A stretch of DNA of 64,000 bases. Origin: Brachyspira pilosicoli (GTDB taxonomy: Bacteria > Spirochaetota > Brachyspiria > Brachyspirales > Brachyspiraceae). This document shows positions 1 through 9,135 of the stretch, in pieces (position 1 is the first letter of the stretch; each line of letters starts with the position of its first letter). The stretch covers positions 806,001 through 870,000 of the forward strand of contig NZ_JAWLPU010000001.1 of the NCBI RefSeq assembly GCF_036997485.1, written 5' to 3'. The notes beneath the pieces were generated by a model. The model worked only from the letters and a program-made list of their open reading frames with translations. It was not told the origin of the DNA and did not search any database. The position numbers were made by a program, and so were the translations under genes.

Positions 1-161
1 AGGTCATGCCTGCTGCTCAGATTCCTCATATAGCAAAGAGAGCTGGTGCAACAATTATGGAGATTAATCCAGAGCCTTCTAATTTTACAAATTCAATAGT
101 TGATATTTATGTTAAAGAGAAAGCAGGCGTTGCATTCACAGAAATAGAGAAATATTTATAA
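1..161 (+). CDS. Sirtuin (NAD-dependent protein deacylase), 3' end only
   Basis: The open frame runs in from the window edge (first full codon at base 3) and ends with TAA at 159-161, giving the last 52 residues. The stretch reads MPAAQIPHIAKRAGATIMEIN and then PEPSNFT, which matches the C-terminal part of the SIR2/CobB Rossmann fold (PAA...IAK..GA...EINPEP), where the adenine-ribose of NAD is bound. Family knowledge: sirtuins remove acyl groups from lysines using NAD. The zinc-binding and catalytic His regions lie outside the window, so activity and subclass cannot be judged. Confidence 0.8.
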   Translation, partial: VMPAAQIPHIAKRAGATIMEINPEPSNFTNSIVDIYVKEKAGVAFTEIEKYL

Positions 162-222
162 TTTTTAATTAGCAAATGATAAGATTATTTCAAAATTTAT
201 TAATTAAAATTAAAAAATATAA

Positions 223-331
223 ATGCAGTCCTTTTGCTTCTTTGGGTCATACCCACAGGCACTTCCTACGGTCGCCAAAAGAAGTGGGGGTTCTACCCTA
301 CGGGTACGCTTCGCAGGGGGGCTAGTCCCCG
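223..331 (+). repeat. Dispersed GC-rich repeat A, copy 1
   Basis: Starts ATGCAGTCCTTTTGCTTCTT and ends in the palindrome GGGGGCTAGTCCCC. It carries two inserted modules, CTACGGTCGC-type and CCCTACGGGTACGCTTCGCAG-type, that shorter copies lack. It stands out sharply from the flanking AT-rich DNA. Together with copy B1 it fills most of the gene-free stretch 162-580. Confidence 0.85.
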
Positions 332-417
332 AGAGAAGTAAAAACATAAAAAATAAATTTTTACAAACTTAAAATTTTTTTTAGTATATATTAAGACTAT
401 TATTTTCTATCAATTTT

Positions 418-530
418 TTGTTGTTCTTTTTCCCGCAGCTCGCACCCATACCTAAAGGTACTTCCTACGGTCGCAGGCACTCCCTTCGGTCGCGGTGCGG
501 ACTTCGTCAAAAGAACCAAAAAGTGCAAAT
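418..530 (+). repeat. Dispersed GC-rich repeat B, copy 1
   Basis: Begins with TTTTTCCCGC, continues with CTACGGTCGC and CTTCGGTCGC modules and ends GGACTTCGTCAAAAGAACC then AAAAAGTGCAA. The same start and end occur at 3191-3272 and 62683-62741. A short open frame beginning inside it is not considered a gene. Confidence 0.8.
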
Positions 531-580
531 AATAATGCTAAATCAGTTAATGGCAAAGCAATGCAAAATTTAAAACAAAA

Positions 581-1471
581 TTATATCTCTATCAAGTTGA
601 TGCCGTATTTCTTTGACAATTCTTTATACTTCAAATTGCATTTTATTTCATCGCCTATTGAACTGCAGCAATTCATCATCACATAAAGCTTACTTCTAAC
701 ACTGCTGTCATACTCTTCGCATAATTGCTTAACAGTTTCATAAACGCAATAATCTTTTGCCTCTCCGCATATATATATTTTATCATAATCTTTCATTGTA
801 TAAATCCAAGTATGAGAATTATTAGAAGTATACTTACTTACAACTTCTTGTTTAATAGCTCCGTACATTTCGCTGAACTTATCTGTGCCTTTAACTATTC
901 TATTAACTGTAGTATTTTTTGCTCTCTCATAAAAAAGAAGCATATTAGATAATTGTTTTTCTATAAGCCAGCCGTCTGTAGCATATATACAATGATAAGG
1001 CCAAACGATTAGGTTTTGACTGCCTTGCGATTTTAATGTTCTTACATAATCAATTTGAATATCTTCAAAAACAGGTATTACTTCTTTATTTTCTATTTTT
1101 TCTATTGTAATTTCTGTAAAAGGCTTAACATCATTACCTTCTTTATTTTTCCATAAACAAGGATGAAATATAGCATCATATCTATGAGTGTCTATTGTGG
1201 TGTATATTGCTGAAATTGAATTTATATTCTCAAAAATAAATTTAGTTATTCTTGAAATATCTTGTTTAGCACCGCGTACAGGTAATGCACCTTTTTCTGC
1301 GTCTACAAAATCTCTCTGTGCATCAACAATAAGCATTGCATAATTATTTTCTGATTTTTTATTATTGCTGCTACTTGCAAACTCTTCTGCTAATTTATAT
1401 ATATCGCTTTGTTTGATTGGGTTTTCTTCTTTAGCTATATAATCTTCGTTAACTATTTGTTTGTATTCCAT
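581..1471 (-). CDS. Isochorismatase-family cysteine hydrolase, nicotinamidase-like
   Basis: A 296-residue cytoplasmic protein. The nicotinamidase fingerprint is visible: Asp50 in DAQRDF, the metal-site group D94-T-H96 followed by H103, the WPYHC motif at 157-161, Lys194 in VKGTD and the nucleophile Cys242 in GEAKDYC. Family knowledge: nicotinamidases hydrolyse nicotinamide to nicotinate for NAD salvage. The protein is longer than the usual 180-220 residues, with a roughly 40-residue N-terminal extension and an insertion around residues 105-150. The start has a good ribosome site (AAGGGGA, 8 bases upstream). It stands alone between repeat-rich spacers. Nicotinamidase activity is likely; another amide substrate cannot be excluded. 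Confidence 0.8.
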   Translation of the reverse strand: MEYKQIVNEDYIAKEENPIKQSDIYKLAEEFASSSNNKKSENNYAMLIVDAQRDFVDAEKGALPVRGAKQDISRITKFIFENINSISAIYTTIDTHRYDAIFHPCLWKNKEGNDVKPFTEITIEKIENKEVIPVFEDIQIDYVRTLKSQGSQNLIVWPYHCIYATDGWLIEKQLSNMLLFYERAKNTTVNRIVKGTDKFSEMYGAIKQEVVSKYTSNNSHTWIYTMKDYDKIYICGEAKDYCVYETVKQLCEEYDSSVRSKLYVMMNCCSSIGDEIKCNLKYKELSKKYGINLIEI

Positions 1472-1641
1472 AAATAAATCCCCTTATACAAGCTTATTCT
1501 ATATACATGATAATATAATAATAATTTTTGTAAAGCATTTTTGTTTTATAATTAATTATTTTAGTATATGGCTAAGCTATAACTCTTATATGTAATTCTA
1601 TATTGATTTATCAGAAATTAATTTTTATTTTTTTATTATTT

Positions 1642-1708
1642 ATGGGGGCTTTGCCCCCATACCCCTAGTTCTTTTATTGGTATAAAAGAACCAAAAGAAC
1701 TGCATTTT
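1642..1708 (-). repeat. Dispersed GC-rich repeat A, copy 2 (inverted)
   Basis: Reverse orientation; palindrome GGGGGCTTTGCCCCC replaces the CTAG-centred form, followed by AGTTCTTTT and AAAAGAACT arms that can pair. Lies in the gene-free stretch 1472-1983 with copy B2; nothing else is recognisable there. Confidence 0.8.
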
Positions 1709-1790
1709 ATAAAATCTACCTTTAGGTATATGTTAAATTTTAGATGTTATATTACATCTAAGATATATTGTAAAATATAAAGTTGTAGTA

Positions 1791-1835
1791 TTTGCACTTT
1801 TTGCAACTTTTTGCTGCGGGAAAAAGTTGAATAAA
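1791..1835 (-). repeat. Dispersed repeat B, short copy 2 (inverted)
   Basis: Minimal form with the inverted pair CAACTTTTT and AAAAAGTTG around GCTGCGGG, flanked by TTTGCACTTTTTG. It lacks the long GC-rich middle of copy B1. Confidence 0.75.
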
Positions 1836-1983
1836 AAATTTATACAAACAGTAAATTAAAATAATATAAATATTCATTAATTTAGTATTATAAAGAAATC
1901 TATTTTATATGCTTTGATAAAAATATTATTTGCCGAGAATTATAACAGAACTTTAATACTTGTTAAAAATACGAGGTGTTGTT

Positions 1984-3144
1984 ATGATGAAAAAAATATT
2001 TGTATTAATCTTAATATCATTAAACACATTAATACTAAATGCAAACATCAATAGCATATTAAATCAAAATAAAACCTACGAAATATATAAAGCTGATTAT
2101 AAAGAAAAAACATTTAATGCAGTAAGATATATCAATAACAATTATTCAAAAGAACAAATAAAAGCAAAAAATACATACTCAACTTCAAGCATAGATGTGT
2201 ATTTAGAAAACGGACTTACAGTAGATGAAAAAATATTAAAAGAAATATTATCACAAACAATGAAAGCTTATGAATTAGAAAAATATTTATACGGAGATAT
2301 AAAAACAAAATTAATACTTCTCATAATGGATATAAACGGCGGACACACAGGAGCTAAACCATATATGCAAGGCTACTCCATATTTGAAGGCAATTACAGC
2401 GAAATAGAAAACGAAAATAAGAATATAATATTTTTAGATTATATAAACGGCTGGGATAATGTTGATTCTGTATTAAACACAATAATTCATGAACTTCAGC
2501 ATATAATTCATTACAGCAATTTGAGAGAAAGCAAAAAAACAGATTTTGATGTGTGGGTGGATGAAGCATTATCCGAAGCAGCAGTAATAGCATACAGAGG
2601 ATACTTACCAGAAAATCGTCTTCAATACTATAACAGTGATTCTATGTATCTTATAACAAAAGGAGATTATTTTGTTAATTGGTCTAGCGGTTATACTGTG
2701 CATAAATATGCAACAGTTTCGCTTTTTATGTATTGGCTAGCTATACATTCAAAAAACGGCTTTGAAATATATAAAGACATAGCAAATGCACCAGAAGAAT
2801 ACAAACACACTTACAAAGCAATTCTATATGCTGCAAATAAAAACATAAAGCAGTTTAAAGATTGGAGCGAACTATATGCTACATGGCTTGAGGCTAATTA
2901 TAAAAATGAAACAAGCGGTTTATATGGATATAAAGGAATAATAAACACAAAACCAAAAGTGATAACAGCATCTGCAAACTTCCCAATGTCTCCGGGTGCG
3001 GCAATATATGTACAGGGAGATTTTTTCTCTGATGACAAACTTCTTAGATATGTTGAGCTTGGCAACAATGTTTATGTAGTTTATAATCCAGATGTTAATG
3101 CTAAAGGCAAAGACAGATATTTGATACTAAACTCATATTATTGA
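1984..3144 (+). CDS. Secreted zinc metalloprotease, peptidase M30 (hyicolysin)-like
   Basis: A 386-residue protein starting at the ATG-ATG pair 5 bases after GAGGTG (1973-1978). Residues 1-21 form a signal peptide (MMKKIFVLILISLNTLILNA). The zinc motif HELQH is at 169-173, followed by WVDEA with Glu194 as the likely third ligand, the spacing seen in M30-type gluzincins. Family knowledge: such enzymes are exported neutral proteases found in Staphylococcus hyicus and spirochaetes. No lipobox is seen, so it is periplasmic or secreted. It is a single-gene unit in repeat-rich DNA. The family call is made by motif only; a longer in-frame start at 1960 lacks a ribosome site. Confidence 0.75.
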   Translation: MMKKIFVLILISLNTLILNANINSILNQNKTYEIYKADYKEKTFNAVRYINNNYSKEQIKAKNTYSTSSIDVYLENGLTVDEKILKEILSQTMKAYELEKYLYGDIKTKLILLIMDINGGHTGAKPYMQGYSIFEGNYSEIENENKNIIFLDYINGWDNVDSVLNTIIHELQHIIHYSNLRESKKTDFDVWVDEALSEAAVIAYRGYLPENRLQYYNSDSMYLITKGDYFVNWSSGYTVHKYATVSLFMYWLAIHSKNGFEIYKDIANAPEEYKHTYKAILYAANKNIKQFKDWSELYATWLEANYKNETSGLYGYKGIINTKPKVITASANFPMSPGAAIYVQGDFFSDDKLLRYVELGNNVYVVYNPDVNAKGKDRYLILNSYY

Positions 3145-3190
3145 GATAGATTTAGATAATTATATTTTATCATACAATTTTTTGTTTTTT

Positions 3191-3272
3191 ATTCAACTTT
3201 TTCCCGCCTTCGCACCCACAGGCACTCCCTTCGGTCGCTGTGCGGACTTCGTCAAAGAACCAAAAAGTGCAA
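3191..3272 (+). repeat. Dispersed GC-rich repeat B, copy 3
   Basis: TTCAACTTTTTCCCGCCTTC start, CTTCGGTCGC module and the GGACTTCGTC hairpin, ending AAAAAGTGCAA. Same order as copies at 418 and 62683. Confidence 0.8.
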
Positions 3273-3355
3273 TTGATTTTAATTATATATATGTTAAAAA
3301 AACATATATAAAACTATATCCATTTTTGCATATACCAAAATAATGTTATATTAAA

Positions 3356-3416
3356 ATGCAGTCCTTTTGCTTCTTTGGGCCACCAAAAGAAGTGGGGGTG
3401 CGGGGGCTAGTCCCCG
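3356..3416 (+). repeat. Dispersed GC-rich repeat A, copy 3 (short form)
   Basis: The shortest complete A copy: ATGCAGTCCTTTTGCTTCTT, then CCAAAAGAAG and the palindrome GGGGGCTAGTCCCC. It shows the core element without the inserted UNCG-type modules. Confidence 0.85.
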
Positions 3417-3440
3417 AAATACACAAAACTAATTTTTTAA

Positions 3441-5111
3441 TTAAAAATATATATTTATAACTGCATTTATATTTATTATGCTAATTGGCTTTATTGCAAA
3501 ATTGCTCTTTTTAAGAACTATAAATTTATCTTTGTCAATCTTTGAGTTCTTATAATTTTTTATAAACTTTACTCCATGCTTGTTTATATTATTATATTTT
3601 ATACTAAGCGTTAGAGTTTCTCTTTTGCTGTTTAATATATCAAAATAAAATATCTGATTAATCTTATCAAATCTCATATTTTCAATTCTTTCAAACTCTG
3701 TGATAATTATTTTATAATTTTCTCTCTTGAAAAAATAACCATAATCAAAACTAATATTTTTTATATCCTCATAGCTTTCAAAAAAAATATCTTCTAAATC
3801 TTTTTTTATAGAATCAATAAACTTAAAATTAACACGTTCTTTTAATTGAAAATTAGTATTTTTGTTTAATGAAATTTTATTGTCATTATTGGTTCTAAAA
3901 TTTTCAATACTGCTTTTATTTTTTGATAAATCCTCTATTGATAAATTATTAATATTTTTTTTTGTGTAATTTAATTTTATATTGTCATAAATACTAAAAT
4001 TATTATTACTTTCATAAAAAGTAGGCATTATATTTGATATAGAATATATTTCTTTATTATTTAAATTATAAACATAAGAAGTAGAACCCATATATCCGCT
4101 TGAAAAAACAAATGGATAAGCACCTATTCCAATAAACTCAGAATATCTATTTTCTATATATTTGCTTTTTTTCTCTCCTATCAGTTTATTTAATGTTTCA
4201 TTGTCAGATGCTTCTATATATCTTATTAAATTATAAATTTTGGCAAGCGTGTTAAACATCAATAATTTATTAAAATAAGCTTTTTTATTAATCATAGCAT
4301 CAATTCCATTAGCAACACTTCTAAAAAGTTTTGAAAGTGATGGTATATCTTTTATTAATAATTGTGTGGCAATATATTCTGCCTTGTCAAAATCATTTTC
4401 ATTGCAGGAGTATATTCCCTTTTTAAAAATATCTTCTATAAACATTTTTGAAAATGAAATTAAATTATAATCTATTTGTTTATATTCTTCTTTTATCTCT
4501 TCAAGATTATTATAAAACTCTTTGTATTTTAATATGGCTGCTATTTTATGATAGCATAAATTATTATCCTTACAGATAGAGCAGATTGATTTTTCTATGC
4601 GGCTATTTTTTTCAAAATAAATTACAGCTTCTTTTAATTTTATTTCTAATATGTTATCTTCTTTTATATTTATTTCTGGAGTATTTTTTAAAATATCCAA
4701 TGCATATTCAAAGTTTTTTTTGCTTGATATTTTTTTTAATTCATCTACTGAAGTATTTATTATGTAGTTAAAATTATTTTTATTAAAAGACTCTTCTTCT
4801 TGAATATTATAATCTATTTTAGAGAGATAATCTCTTATATAAAGAATTGATATTATTATATGCTTACAAATAGTTTTTGATGGGCAAGAACATACTGAGC
4901 TTTTTATTTCATCGTTTTTAAATATTACTTCTACATCTTCAAAAGAGACTTTTATATTATCATCATCAAATTTTATATTTATAATATCTTTAATCTTTTC
5001 AAAATCTTTTAAAGCTCTGTTGTATATACCTTTATTTGTAAGAGATATAAGAAAGTCTTCTTTGCAATATCTTTCTAATTCTTTTAATTTTTGAAACAAC
5101 TCATCATTCAT
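3441..5111 (-). CDS. SWIM zinc-finger protein
   Basis: A 556-residue cytoplasmic protein. A canonical SWIM finger (CxC-x5-CxH) sits at Cys74, Cys76, Cys82, His84, and a second variant (CxxC-x5-CxH) at Cys177, Cys180, Cys186, His188. The rest is Asn/Lys/Ile-rich with no motif I recognise. Family knowledge: SWIM domains bind DNA or protein partners, and many bacterial examples accompany SNF2 helicases; none is present here. It is divergent from the restriction endonuclease gene with a 101-base gap, so a shared control region is possible. No clear ribosome site precedes the ATG. Role unknown. Confidence 0.75.
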   Translation of the reverse strand: MNDELFQKLKELERYCKEDFLISLTNKGIYNRALKDFEKIKDIINIKFDDDNIKVSFEDVEVIFKNDEIKSSVCSCPSKTICKHIIISILYIRDYLSKIDYNIQEEESFNKNNFNYIINTSVDELKKISSKKNFEYALDILKNTPEINIKEDNILEIKLKEAVIYFEKNSRIEKSICSICKDNNLCYHKIAAILKYKEFYNNLEEIKEEYKQIDYNLISFSKMFIEDIFKKGIYSCNENDFDKAEYIATQLLIKDIPSLSKLFRSVANGIDAMINKKAYFNKLLMFNTLAKIYNLIRYIEASDNETLNKLIGEKKSKYIENRYSEFIGIGAYPFVFSSGYMGSTSYVYNLNNKEIYSISNIMPTFYESNNNFSIYDNIKLNYTKKNINNLSIEDLSKNKSSIENFRTNNDNKISLNKNTNFQLKERVNFKFIDSIKKDLEDIFFESYEDIKNISFDYGYFFKRENYKIIITEFERIENMRFDKINQIFYFDILNSKRETLTLSIKYNNINKHGVKFIKNYKNSKIDKDKFIVLKKSNFAIKPISIININAVINIYF

Positions 5112-5212
5112 ACGAGTTCTATAATATAATAAAATAAAAATTTTTAAATATATTATTTAGATTAAAGCATATATAAATTATCCGATATGTAAATTAATAG
5201 GAGTTATAATAT

Positions 5213-5803
5213 ATGAAATTTGAATTAACAAAAGAAGAATTGAAAAAAATTAATACATCTATAAAAATAGAATTTCCAAAATACACAACACAATTAATGA
5301 ATTTAGCGAACCAAAATGCTCAAGGTACACGCCCAAAAGTGGTAGGAACTTTGTCTGAAATATTTCAAGAGTATATTGATAATAATCAAAATATAAACAT
5401 CGAGAATTGGAAAAAATGGTATTTAGAAAACTATCCAGATGCAATTGATAATGCAGCAGAAAAGATAATGGAAAATATAAAAAATCTTCAAGAAGCCATT
5501 AAGTTGATAACTAAAGAAATGATATATGAATGGGCAGAAGACTTAGTTATAAACAAAACTTTTAACGGATTATATATACAAAAAGCAATACTTCAAAAAT
5601 TGGCGCAAATTAAAAAAGAAAATTACAGACTAGCTACAAAAGAAGAAGAATCTCATGGAATAGATGGATATGTTGGAAATACTGCATATTCTATTAAACC
5701 AATTACATATAAAACAAATAGATTAAATGAAAAAATAAATGTAAAAATGATTTATTATAATAAAATCTCTGAAGATAGCTTTGATATAGAAATCGAAGAT
5801 TAA
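5213..5803 (+). CDS. Type II restriction endonuclease, MjaI-like (predicted CTAG specificity)
   Basis: A 196-residue protein with ribosome site AGGAG upstream. The block ANQNAQGTRPKVVG at residues 32-45 matches what I recall of the RE_MjaI family (MjaI of Methanocaldococcus jannaschii, recognising CTAG). A possible PD-(D/E)XK-like core lies at ESHGID (Asp151) and SIK (Ser160-Lys162), with Ser in the usual acidic position. Its stop overlaps by four bases the stop of the convergent methyltransferase gene, the arrangement of a complete R-M pair. The gene appears intact. Specificity is inferred only from family resemblance. Confidence 0.75.
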   Translation: MKFELTKEELKKINTSIKIEFPKYTTQLMNLANQNAQGTRPKVVGTLSEIFQEYIDNNQNINIENWKKWYLENYPDAIDNAAEKIMENIKNLQEAIKLITKEMIYEWAEDLVINKTFNGLYIQKAILQKLAQIKKENYRLATKEEESHGIDGYVGNTAYSIKPITYKTNRLNEKINVKMIYYNKISEDSFDIEIED

Positions 5804-7068
5804 TTTATATTTAATAAGCTCAAAAAACTTTTTTTATATATATAATCAGATTCTCTTTCCACATCAACATATCCTGTTTTTATTAAATGTCTGTTTATAA
5901 AAGTTTTATTTTTTAAATATATGTAGCAAAGCATATTATTATCATCATCATACTTAAGAGAATCATATTTTAAAAATATTTTTCTTTTTTTTAATTTACC
6001 TTCTAAAAATTCTATAGCTTCTTTCTCAAATTTTTTAATAGGTTTAATGCCAATGAGTTTAATTACAATATTGTTGTCAATTTCAATCTTATTAGGGCTT
6101 ATTATCTTTTTTACTTGAAAGAATTTTTCTTCTTCTATTTTTTTATTATCTATCTTTGAACCAAATTGTATCTTTTTTATATCTATTTTTTTATCCATTT
6201 TATGCGGGTCTTGAAATATATATGGTAAATCTTTTTCAAAATTTTTTGAATCATTATCAACATCAAATATAAATTTATTATTTAAATCATTTTGTTCTAC
6301 ATTCAATTTATTTTTTATAATAGGAATAAAATCCTTATTAATTTCGTATCCTATAGAATTTCTTCCAAGATTTTTTGCAGCTAATAAAGTAGTACCGCTT
6401 CCAGCAAAAGGGTCAAATACTGTTTCATTAACAAAAGAAAACATCTTTATTAATCTCCTAGGAAGTTCTTCTGGAAACATAGCTATATGTTCATTTTGTT
6501 TGGCTCCACCAAAAGTCCAATGTGAAGCAAAATATGTATTCCATTCTTCTTTACTTAATACCGACTCTTCTTTTTGTTCTTTTGTAGGTTTTGGAGCATT
6601 ACCTAACTTTTTAAATATTAAAATAAACTCATAATCTATTTTTAGTATTCCATTTCGAGGATAAGGAAAACTTCCCATTACAGAGCCTCCACCAGAAGTA
6701 TTCATAGTAGTATTTTTTTGCCATATTATTGCACCCATATAATCCATACCTAAAGCCTCACAAAATCTTATAATTTCTGTTCTTATAGGTATTACTTTAT
6801 ATCTGCCGTAATATACGGATCTAGCAAATTGATCGCCTATGTTTATACACAATCTGCATCCGTCAGATAAAATTCTATAGCATTCTTTCCAAACTAAATT
6901 TAAATTATTAATGTATTCTTCATAACTATCATTAAACCCTATTTGATTTTCAGAACCATAATCTTTTAATTGCCAATATGGAGGAGAAGTAATGATTAAT
7001 TGCACAGATTTATCTTTTATTTTGCTTAAATATCTGCTGTCGCCTAGTATTATTTTATGACTAATCAT
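5800..7068 (-). CDS. DNA methyltransferase (beta class, N4-cytosine type) fused to a degenerate SNase-like domain
   Basis: A 422-residue modification enzyme. Motif IV TSPPYW is at 27-32, typical of N4-cytosine methylases, and the SAM motif DPFAGSGTT follows at 219-227, giving the beta-class order. Residues about 316-415 form an extra domain resembling staphylococcal nuclease (VKKIISPNKIEID, CYIYLKNKTFINRHLIKTGY), but the catalytic Asp and both Arg positions of that family are not conserved, so it is probably a DNA-binding OB fold. It pairs with the MjaI-like endonuclease and should protect the same site, predicted CTAG. A near-consensus promoter lies 40-68 bases upstream. Ribosome site GGAAA. 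Confidence 0.85.
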   Translation of the reverse strand: MISHKIILGDSRYLSKIKDKSVQLIITSPPYWQLKDYGSENQIGFNDSYEEYINNLNLVWKECYRILSDGCRLCINIGDQFARSVYYGRYKVIPIRTEIIRFCEALGMDYMGAIIWQKNTTMNTSGGGSVMGSFPYPRNGILKIDYEFILIFKKLGNAPKPTKEQKEESVLSKEEWNTYFASHWTFGGAKQNEHIAMFPEELPRRLIKMFSFVNETVFDPFAGSGTTLLAAKNLGRNSIGYEINKDFIPIIKNKLNVEQNDLNNKFIFDVDNDSKNFEKDLPYIFQDPHKMDKKIDIKKIQFGSKIDNKKIEEEKFFQVKKIISPNKIEIDNNIVIKLIGIKPIKKFEKEAIEFLEGKLKKRKIFLKYDSLKYDDDNNMLCYIYLKNKTFINRHLIKTGYVDVERESDYIYKKSFLSLLNIN

Positions 7069-7107
7069 GAAATTATTTCCATTTTGAAAGATTAAATATG
7101 GTGTTTT

Positions 7108-7136
7108 ATTATGTTATAATTTAACGATAATGTCAA
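7108..7136 (-). promoter_or_regulatory. Sigma-70-type promoter for the methyltransferase gene
   Basis: On the minus strand TTGACA (7136-7131) and CATAAT (7113-7108) are separated by 17 bases, 40 bases before the methyltransferase ATG. Confidence 0.6.
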
Positions 7137-7235
7137 CATATTAATTTATAATATTTTTTATTGAAATATTTAACTTATTAAAATATACTGATATTTAACT
7201 TTTTTACTTAAATAACATTAGAACATAAAAAATTA

Positions 7236-7263
7236 TTGACTTTGTAAAAATTGAGAATAATAA
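7236..7263 (+). promoter_or_regulatory. Candidate promoter for the trhP-like gene
   Basis: TTGACT, 16-base spacer, TAATAA, ending 41 bases before the start codon. Fit to consensus is moderate. Confidence 0.4.
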
Positions 7264-7304
7264 AACAATTAAAAGAACATAACAATAAATGGAGATAAAT
7301 AAAA

Positions 7305-8537
7305 ATGGAATTACTAGCACCAGCAGGCAATAAAGAAAAATTGGAAGTTGCATATCATTATGGAGCAGATGCAGCTTATATAGGAGGTGCTTTATTTAAT
7401 TTAAGACATCAAAGCAAAAACACAACTATAGAAGAACTTGCTCAATGTTCAGATATTGCTAAAACCCTAAACAAAAAAATATATCTTACATTAAATGCAT
7501 TTTTGCATGAATATGATAAAAATAATTTAAAAGACTATTTAAAAGAGATATCAAGTTTAAATATAGATGCTTTTATTGTATCAGATTTGGGAGTGTTAGC
7601 AGCAGTTAAAGAAACGATACCAGATGCAACTATTCATATAAGCACGCAAGCATCAGTTACAAATAGCTATTCTTGTAAAATATATGAAAGCCTCGGGGCA
7701 AGCAGAATAATATTAGCAAGAGAACTTTCATTAGACGAAATAAAAGAGATTAGAGATAATACTGATTTGGAATTAGAGAGTTTTGTACATGGGGCAGTAT
7801 GCATGTCTTATTCTGGAAGATGCCTACTTTCAAACTTTTTAAATAATAGAGATGCAAACGGCGGAGAATGCTCTCAGGTTTGCAGGTGGAATTTCAAAAC
7901 CTACATAGAAGAGAAAACAAGACCTGGCGAGTTTATGGAGATAGAAGAGGGAGATGACCATTCTACAATATTGAGCAGCAGAGATTTACAAATGGCAGAA
8001 TATTTGCATTTACTTCAGAAGGCTGGAATTGATTCTATAAAAATTGAAGGCAGAATGAAGAGTGTTTATTATGTTGCTAATACTGTGAGAGTTTATAGAG
8101 TTTTATTGGATTTGCTTGAAAGAGTAGGTTATGAATCTTATCCAGAAGCTATCAAAAAAGAGCCTATTGCAAGTTATTTAAAAGAGTTAGACACAATAAG
8201 CAGAAGAGAAAGCGATACAGGTTTTTATTTTGGTCGTGATAATATAAAACCAACATTAAAAGGATATTTAAAAGGCAGAAGGCTTATGGGTATGATTGCA
8301 GATGACAGCGAAGAATATGCAAAAATAACAGTTTACAACACAATAAAAAATGGTGATGAATTAGTATATATAGGCAAAGATTTTCTAAAGCATAATGATA
8401 ATAGATTTAAGCTTTTTATAAAGACAGAAGAAAATGAGTTTATAGAAGTTGATAATATTAGAAATGTAGATAATGCCTATATAAAATCAAGTGTTCACAA
8501 TTTCAAGAAATACGACATTATCACTATAGAAGAATAA
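7305..8537 (+). CDS. trhP: U32-family tRNA hydroxylation protein, TrhP-type
   Basis: A 410-residue protein starting MELLAPAGNKEKL. The U32 signature is clear: ESFVHGAVCMSYSGRCLLSN, then GGECSQVCRWNF with the Cys residues that in this family hold an iron-sulfur cluster. The following ETRPGEFMEI-like block and SRDLQMAEYL...GIDSIKIEGRMKS match the TrhP (YegQ) subgroup rather than RlhA or UbiU/V. Family knowledge: TrhP makes 5-hydroxyuridine at the tRNA wobble position using prephenate. Older databases call these U32 peptidases or collagenases. The ribosome site is GGAG. The ruvX-like gene follows after 32 bases, so they are probably co-transcribed. Confidence 0.85.
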   Translation: MELLAPAGNKEKLEVAYHYGADAAYIGGALFNLRHQSKNTTIEELAQCSDIAKTLNKKIYLTLNAFLHEYDKNNLKDYLKEISSLNIDAFIVSDLGVLAAVKETIPDATIHISTQASVTNSYSCKIYESLGASRIILARELSLDEIKEIRDNTDLELESFVHGAVCMSYSGRCLLSNFLNNRDANGGECSQVCRWNFKTYIEEKTRPGEFMEIEEGDDHSTILSSRDLQMAEYLHLLQKAGIDSIKIEGRMKSVYYVANTVRVYRVLLDLLERVGYESYPEAIKKEPIASYLKELDTISRRESDTGFYFGRDNIKPTLKGYLKGRRLMGMIADDSEEYAKITVYNTIKNGDELVYIGKDFLKHNDNRFKLFIKTEENEFIEVDNIRNVDNAYIKSSVHNFKKYDIITIEE

Positions 8538-8569
8538 TATAGGAATAAGAGAATAGAAAAAATAAATAT

Positions 8570-8983
8570 ATGATGATATTAGCTGTAGATTTCGGACGCA
8601 AAAAAACAGGCACTGCATTTATGGATATGAATATAAAAATTCCTTTTCCATGCAAACTCATAGAAGAAAGCAATGCAAGAAAAGTAAAACGTGCTTTAAT
8701 GGACATAATAGAAGAGAAAAAAATTGATACAGTTGTTTTTGGGCTTCCTTTATCAGATGAAGGAAAAGAGAGCGAATGGTGTGCAGAGATAAGAAGATTT
8801 TCTGAATTTCTTTTGAAAAGCGTAAAAGTAAACATTGTATTTGTAGATGAATATGGTACTTCAAAAGAAGCTGATTTTATTTTGAGAGGCAAAAAGAAAA
8901 GTGTTAAAAAAAAAGCTAATGATTTAATTGCTGCTGTTTTAATATTAGAAAATTATCTTAGTATTTTAAATAAGAATACTTAA
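8570..8983 (+). CDS. ruvX: RuvX/YqgF-family RNase H-fold nuclease
   Basis: A 137-residue protein with the YqgF order of acidic motifs: Asp in ILAVDFGRKKTG near the N-terminus, Glu in FVDEYGTSKEAD and a C-terminal Asp in KANDLIAAVLIL. This is the standard length for the family. Family knowledge: YqgF is an RNase H-like enzyme implicated in 16S rRNA 5'-end maturation and once proposed as a Holliday-junction resolvase. Two tandem ATG codons make the exact start uncertain by one codon. It follows the TrhP-type gene closely. Confidence 0.85.
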   Translation: MMILAVDFGRKKTGTAFMDMNIKIPFPCKLIEESNARKVKRALMDIIEEKKIDTVVFGLPLSDEGKESEWCAEIRRFSEFLLKSVKVNIVFVDEYGTSKEADFILRGKKKSVKKKANDLIAAVLILENYLSILNKNT

Positions 8984-9135
8984 AAAATACATATATTATT
9001 ACTATAAAAGAATATTAAATCACCTTATAACAAAATACATATTTCCATAAAAAATATAACTTTTATTTAAAAAATTATGTAAAGTAATTTTTTTAAATAT
9101 CGATAATTATTATATAAATTAAGGGATGGTATTTT

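Noticed and set aside
495-686. 63-codon open frame starting in repeat B1
   Set aside because: It starts inside a dispersed repeat, overlaps the hydrolase gene on the other strand and has no ribosome site.
5800-6125. Active thermonuclease fused to the methylase
   Set aside because: Catalytic Asp and Arg positions of staphylococcal nuclease are not conserved; a binding role is more likely.
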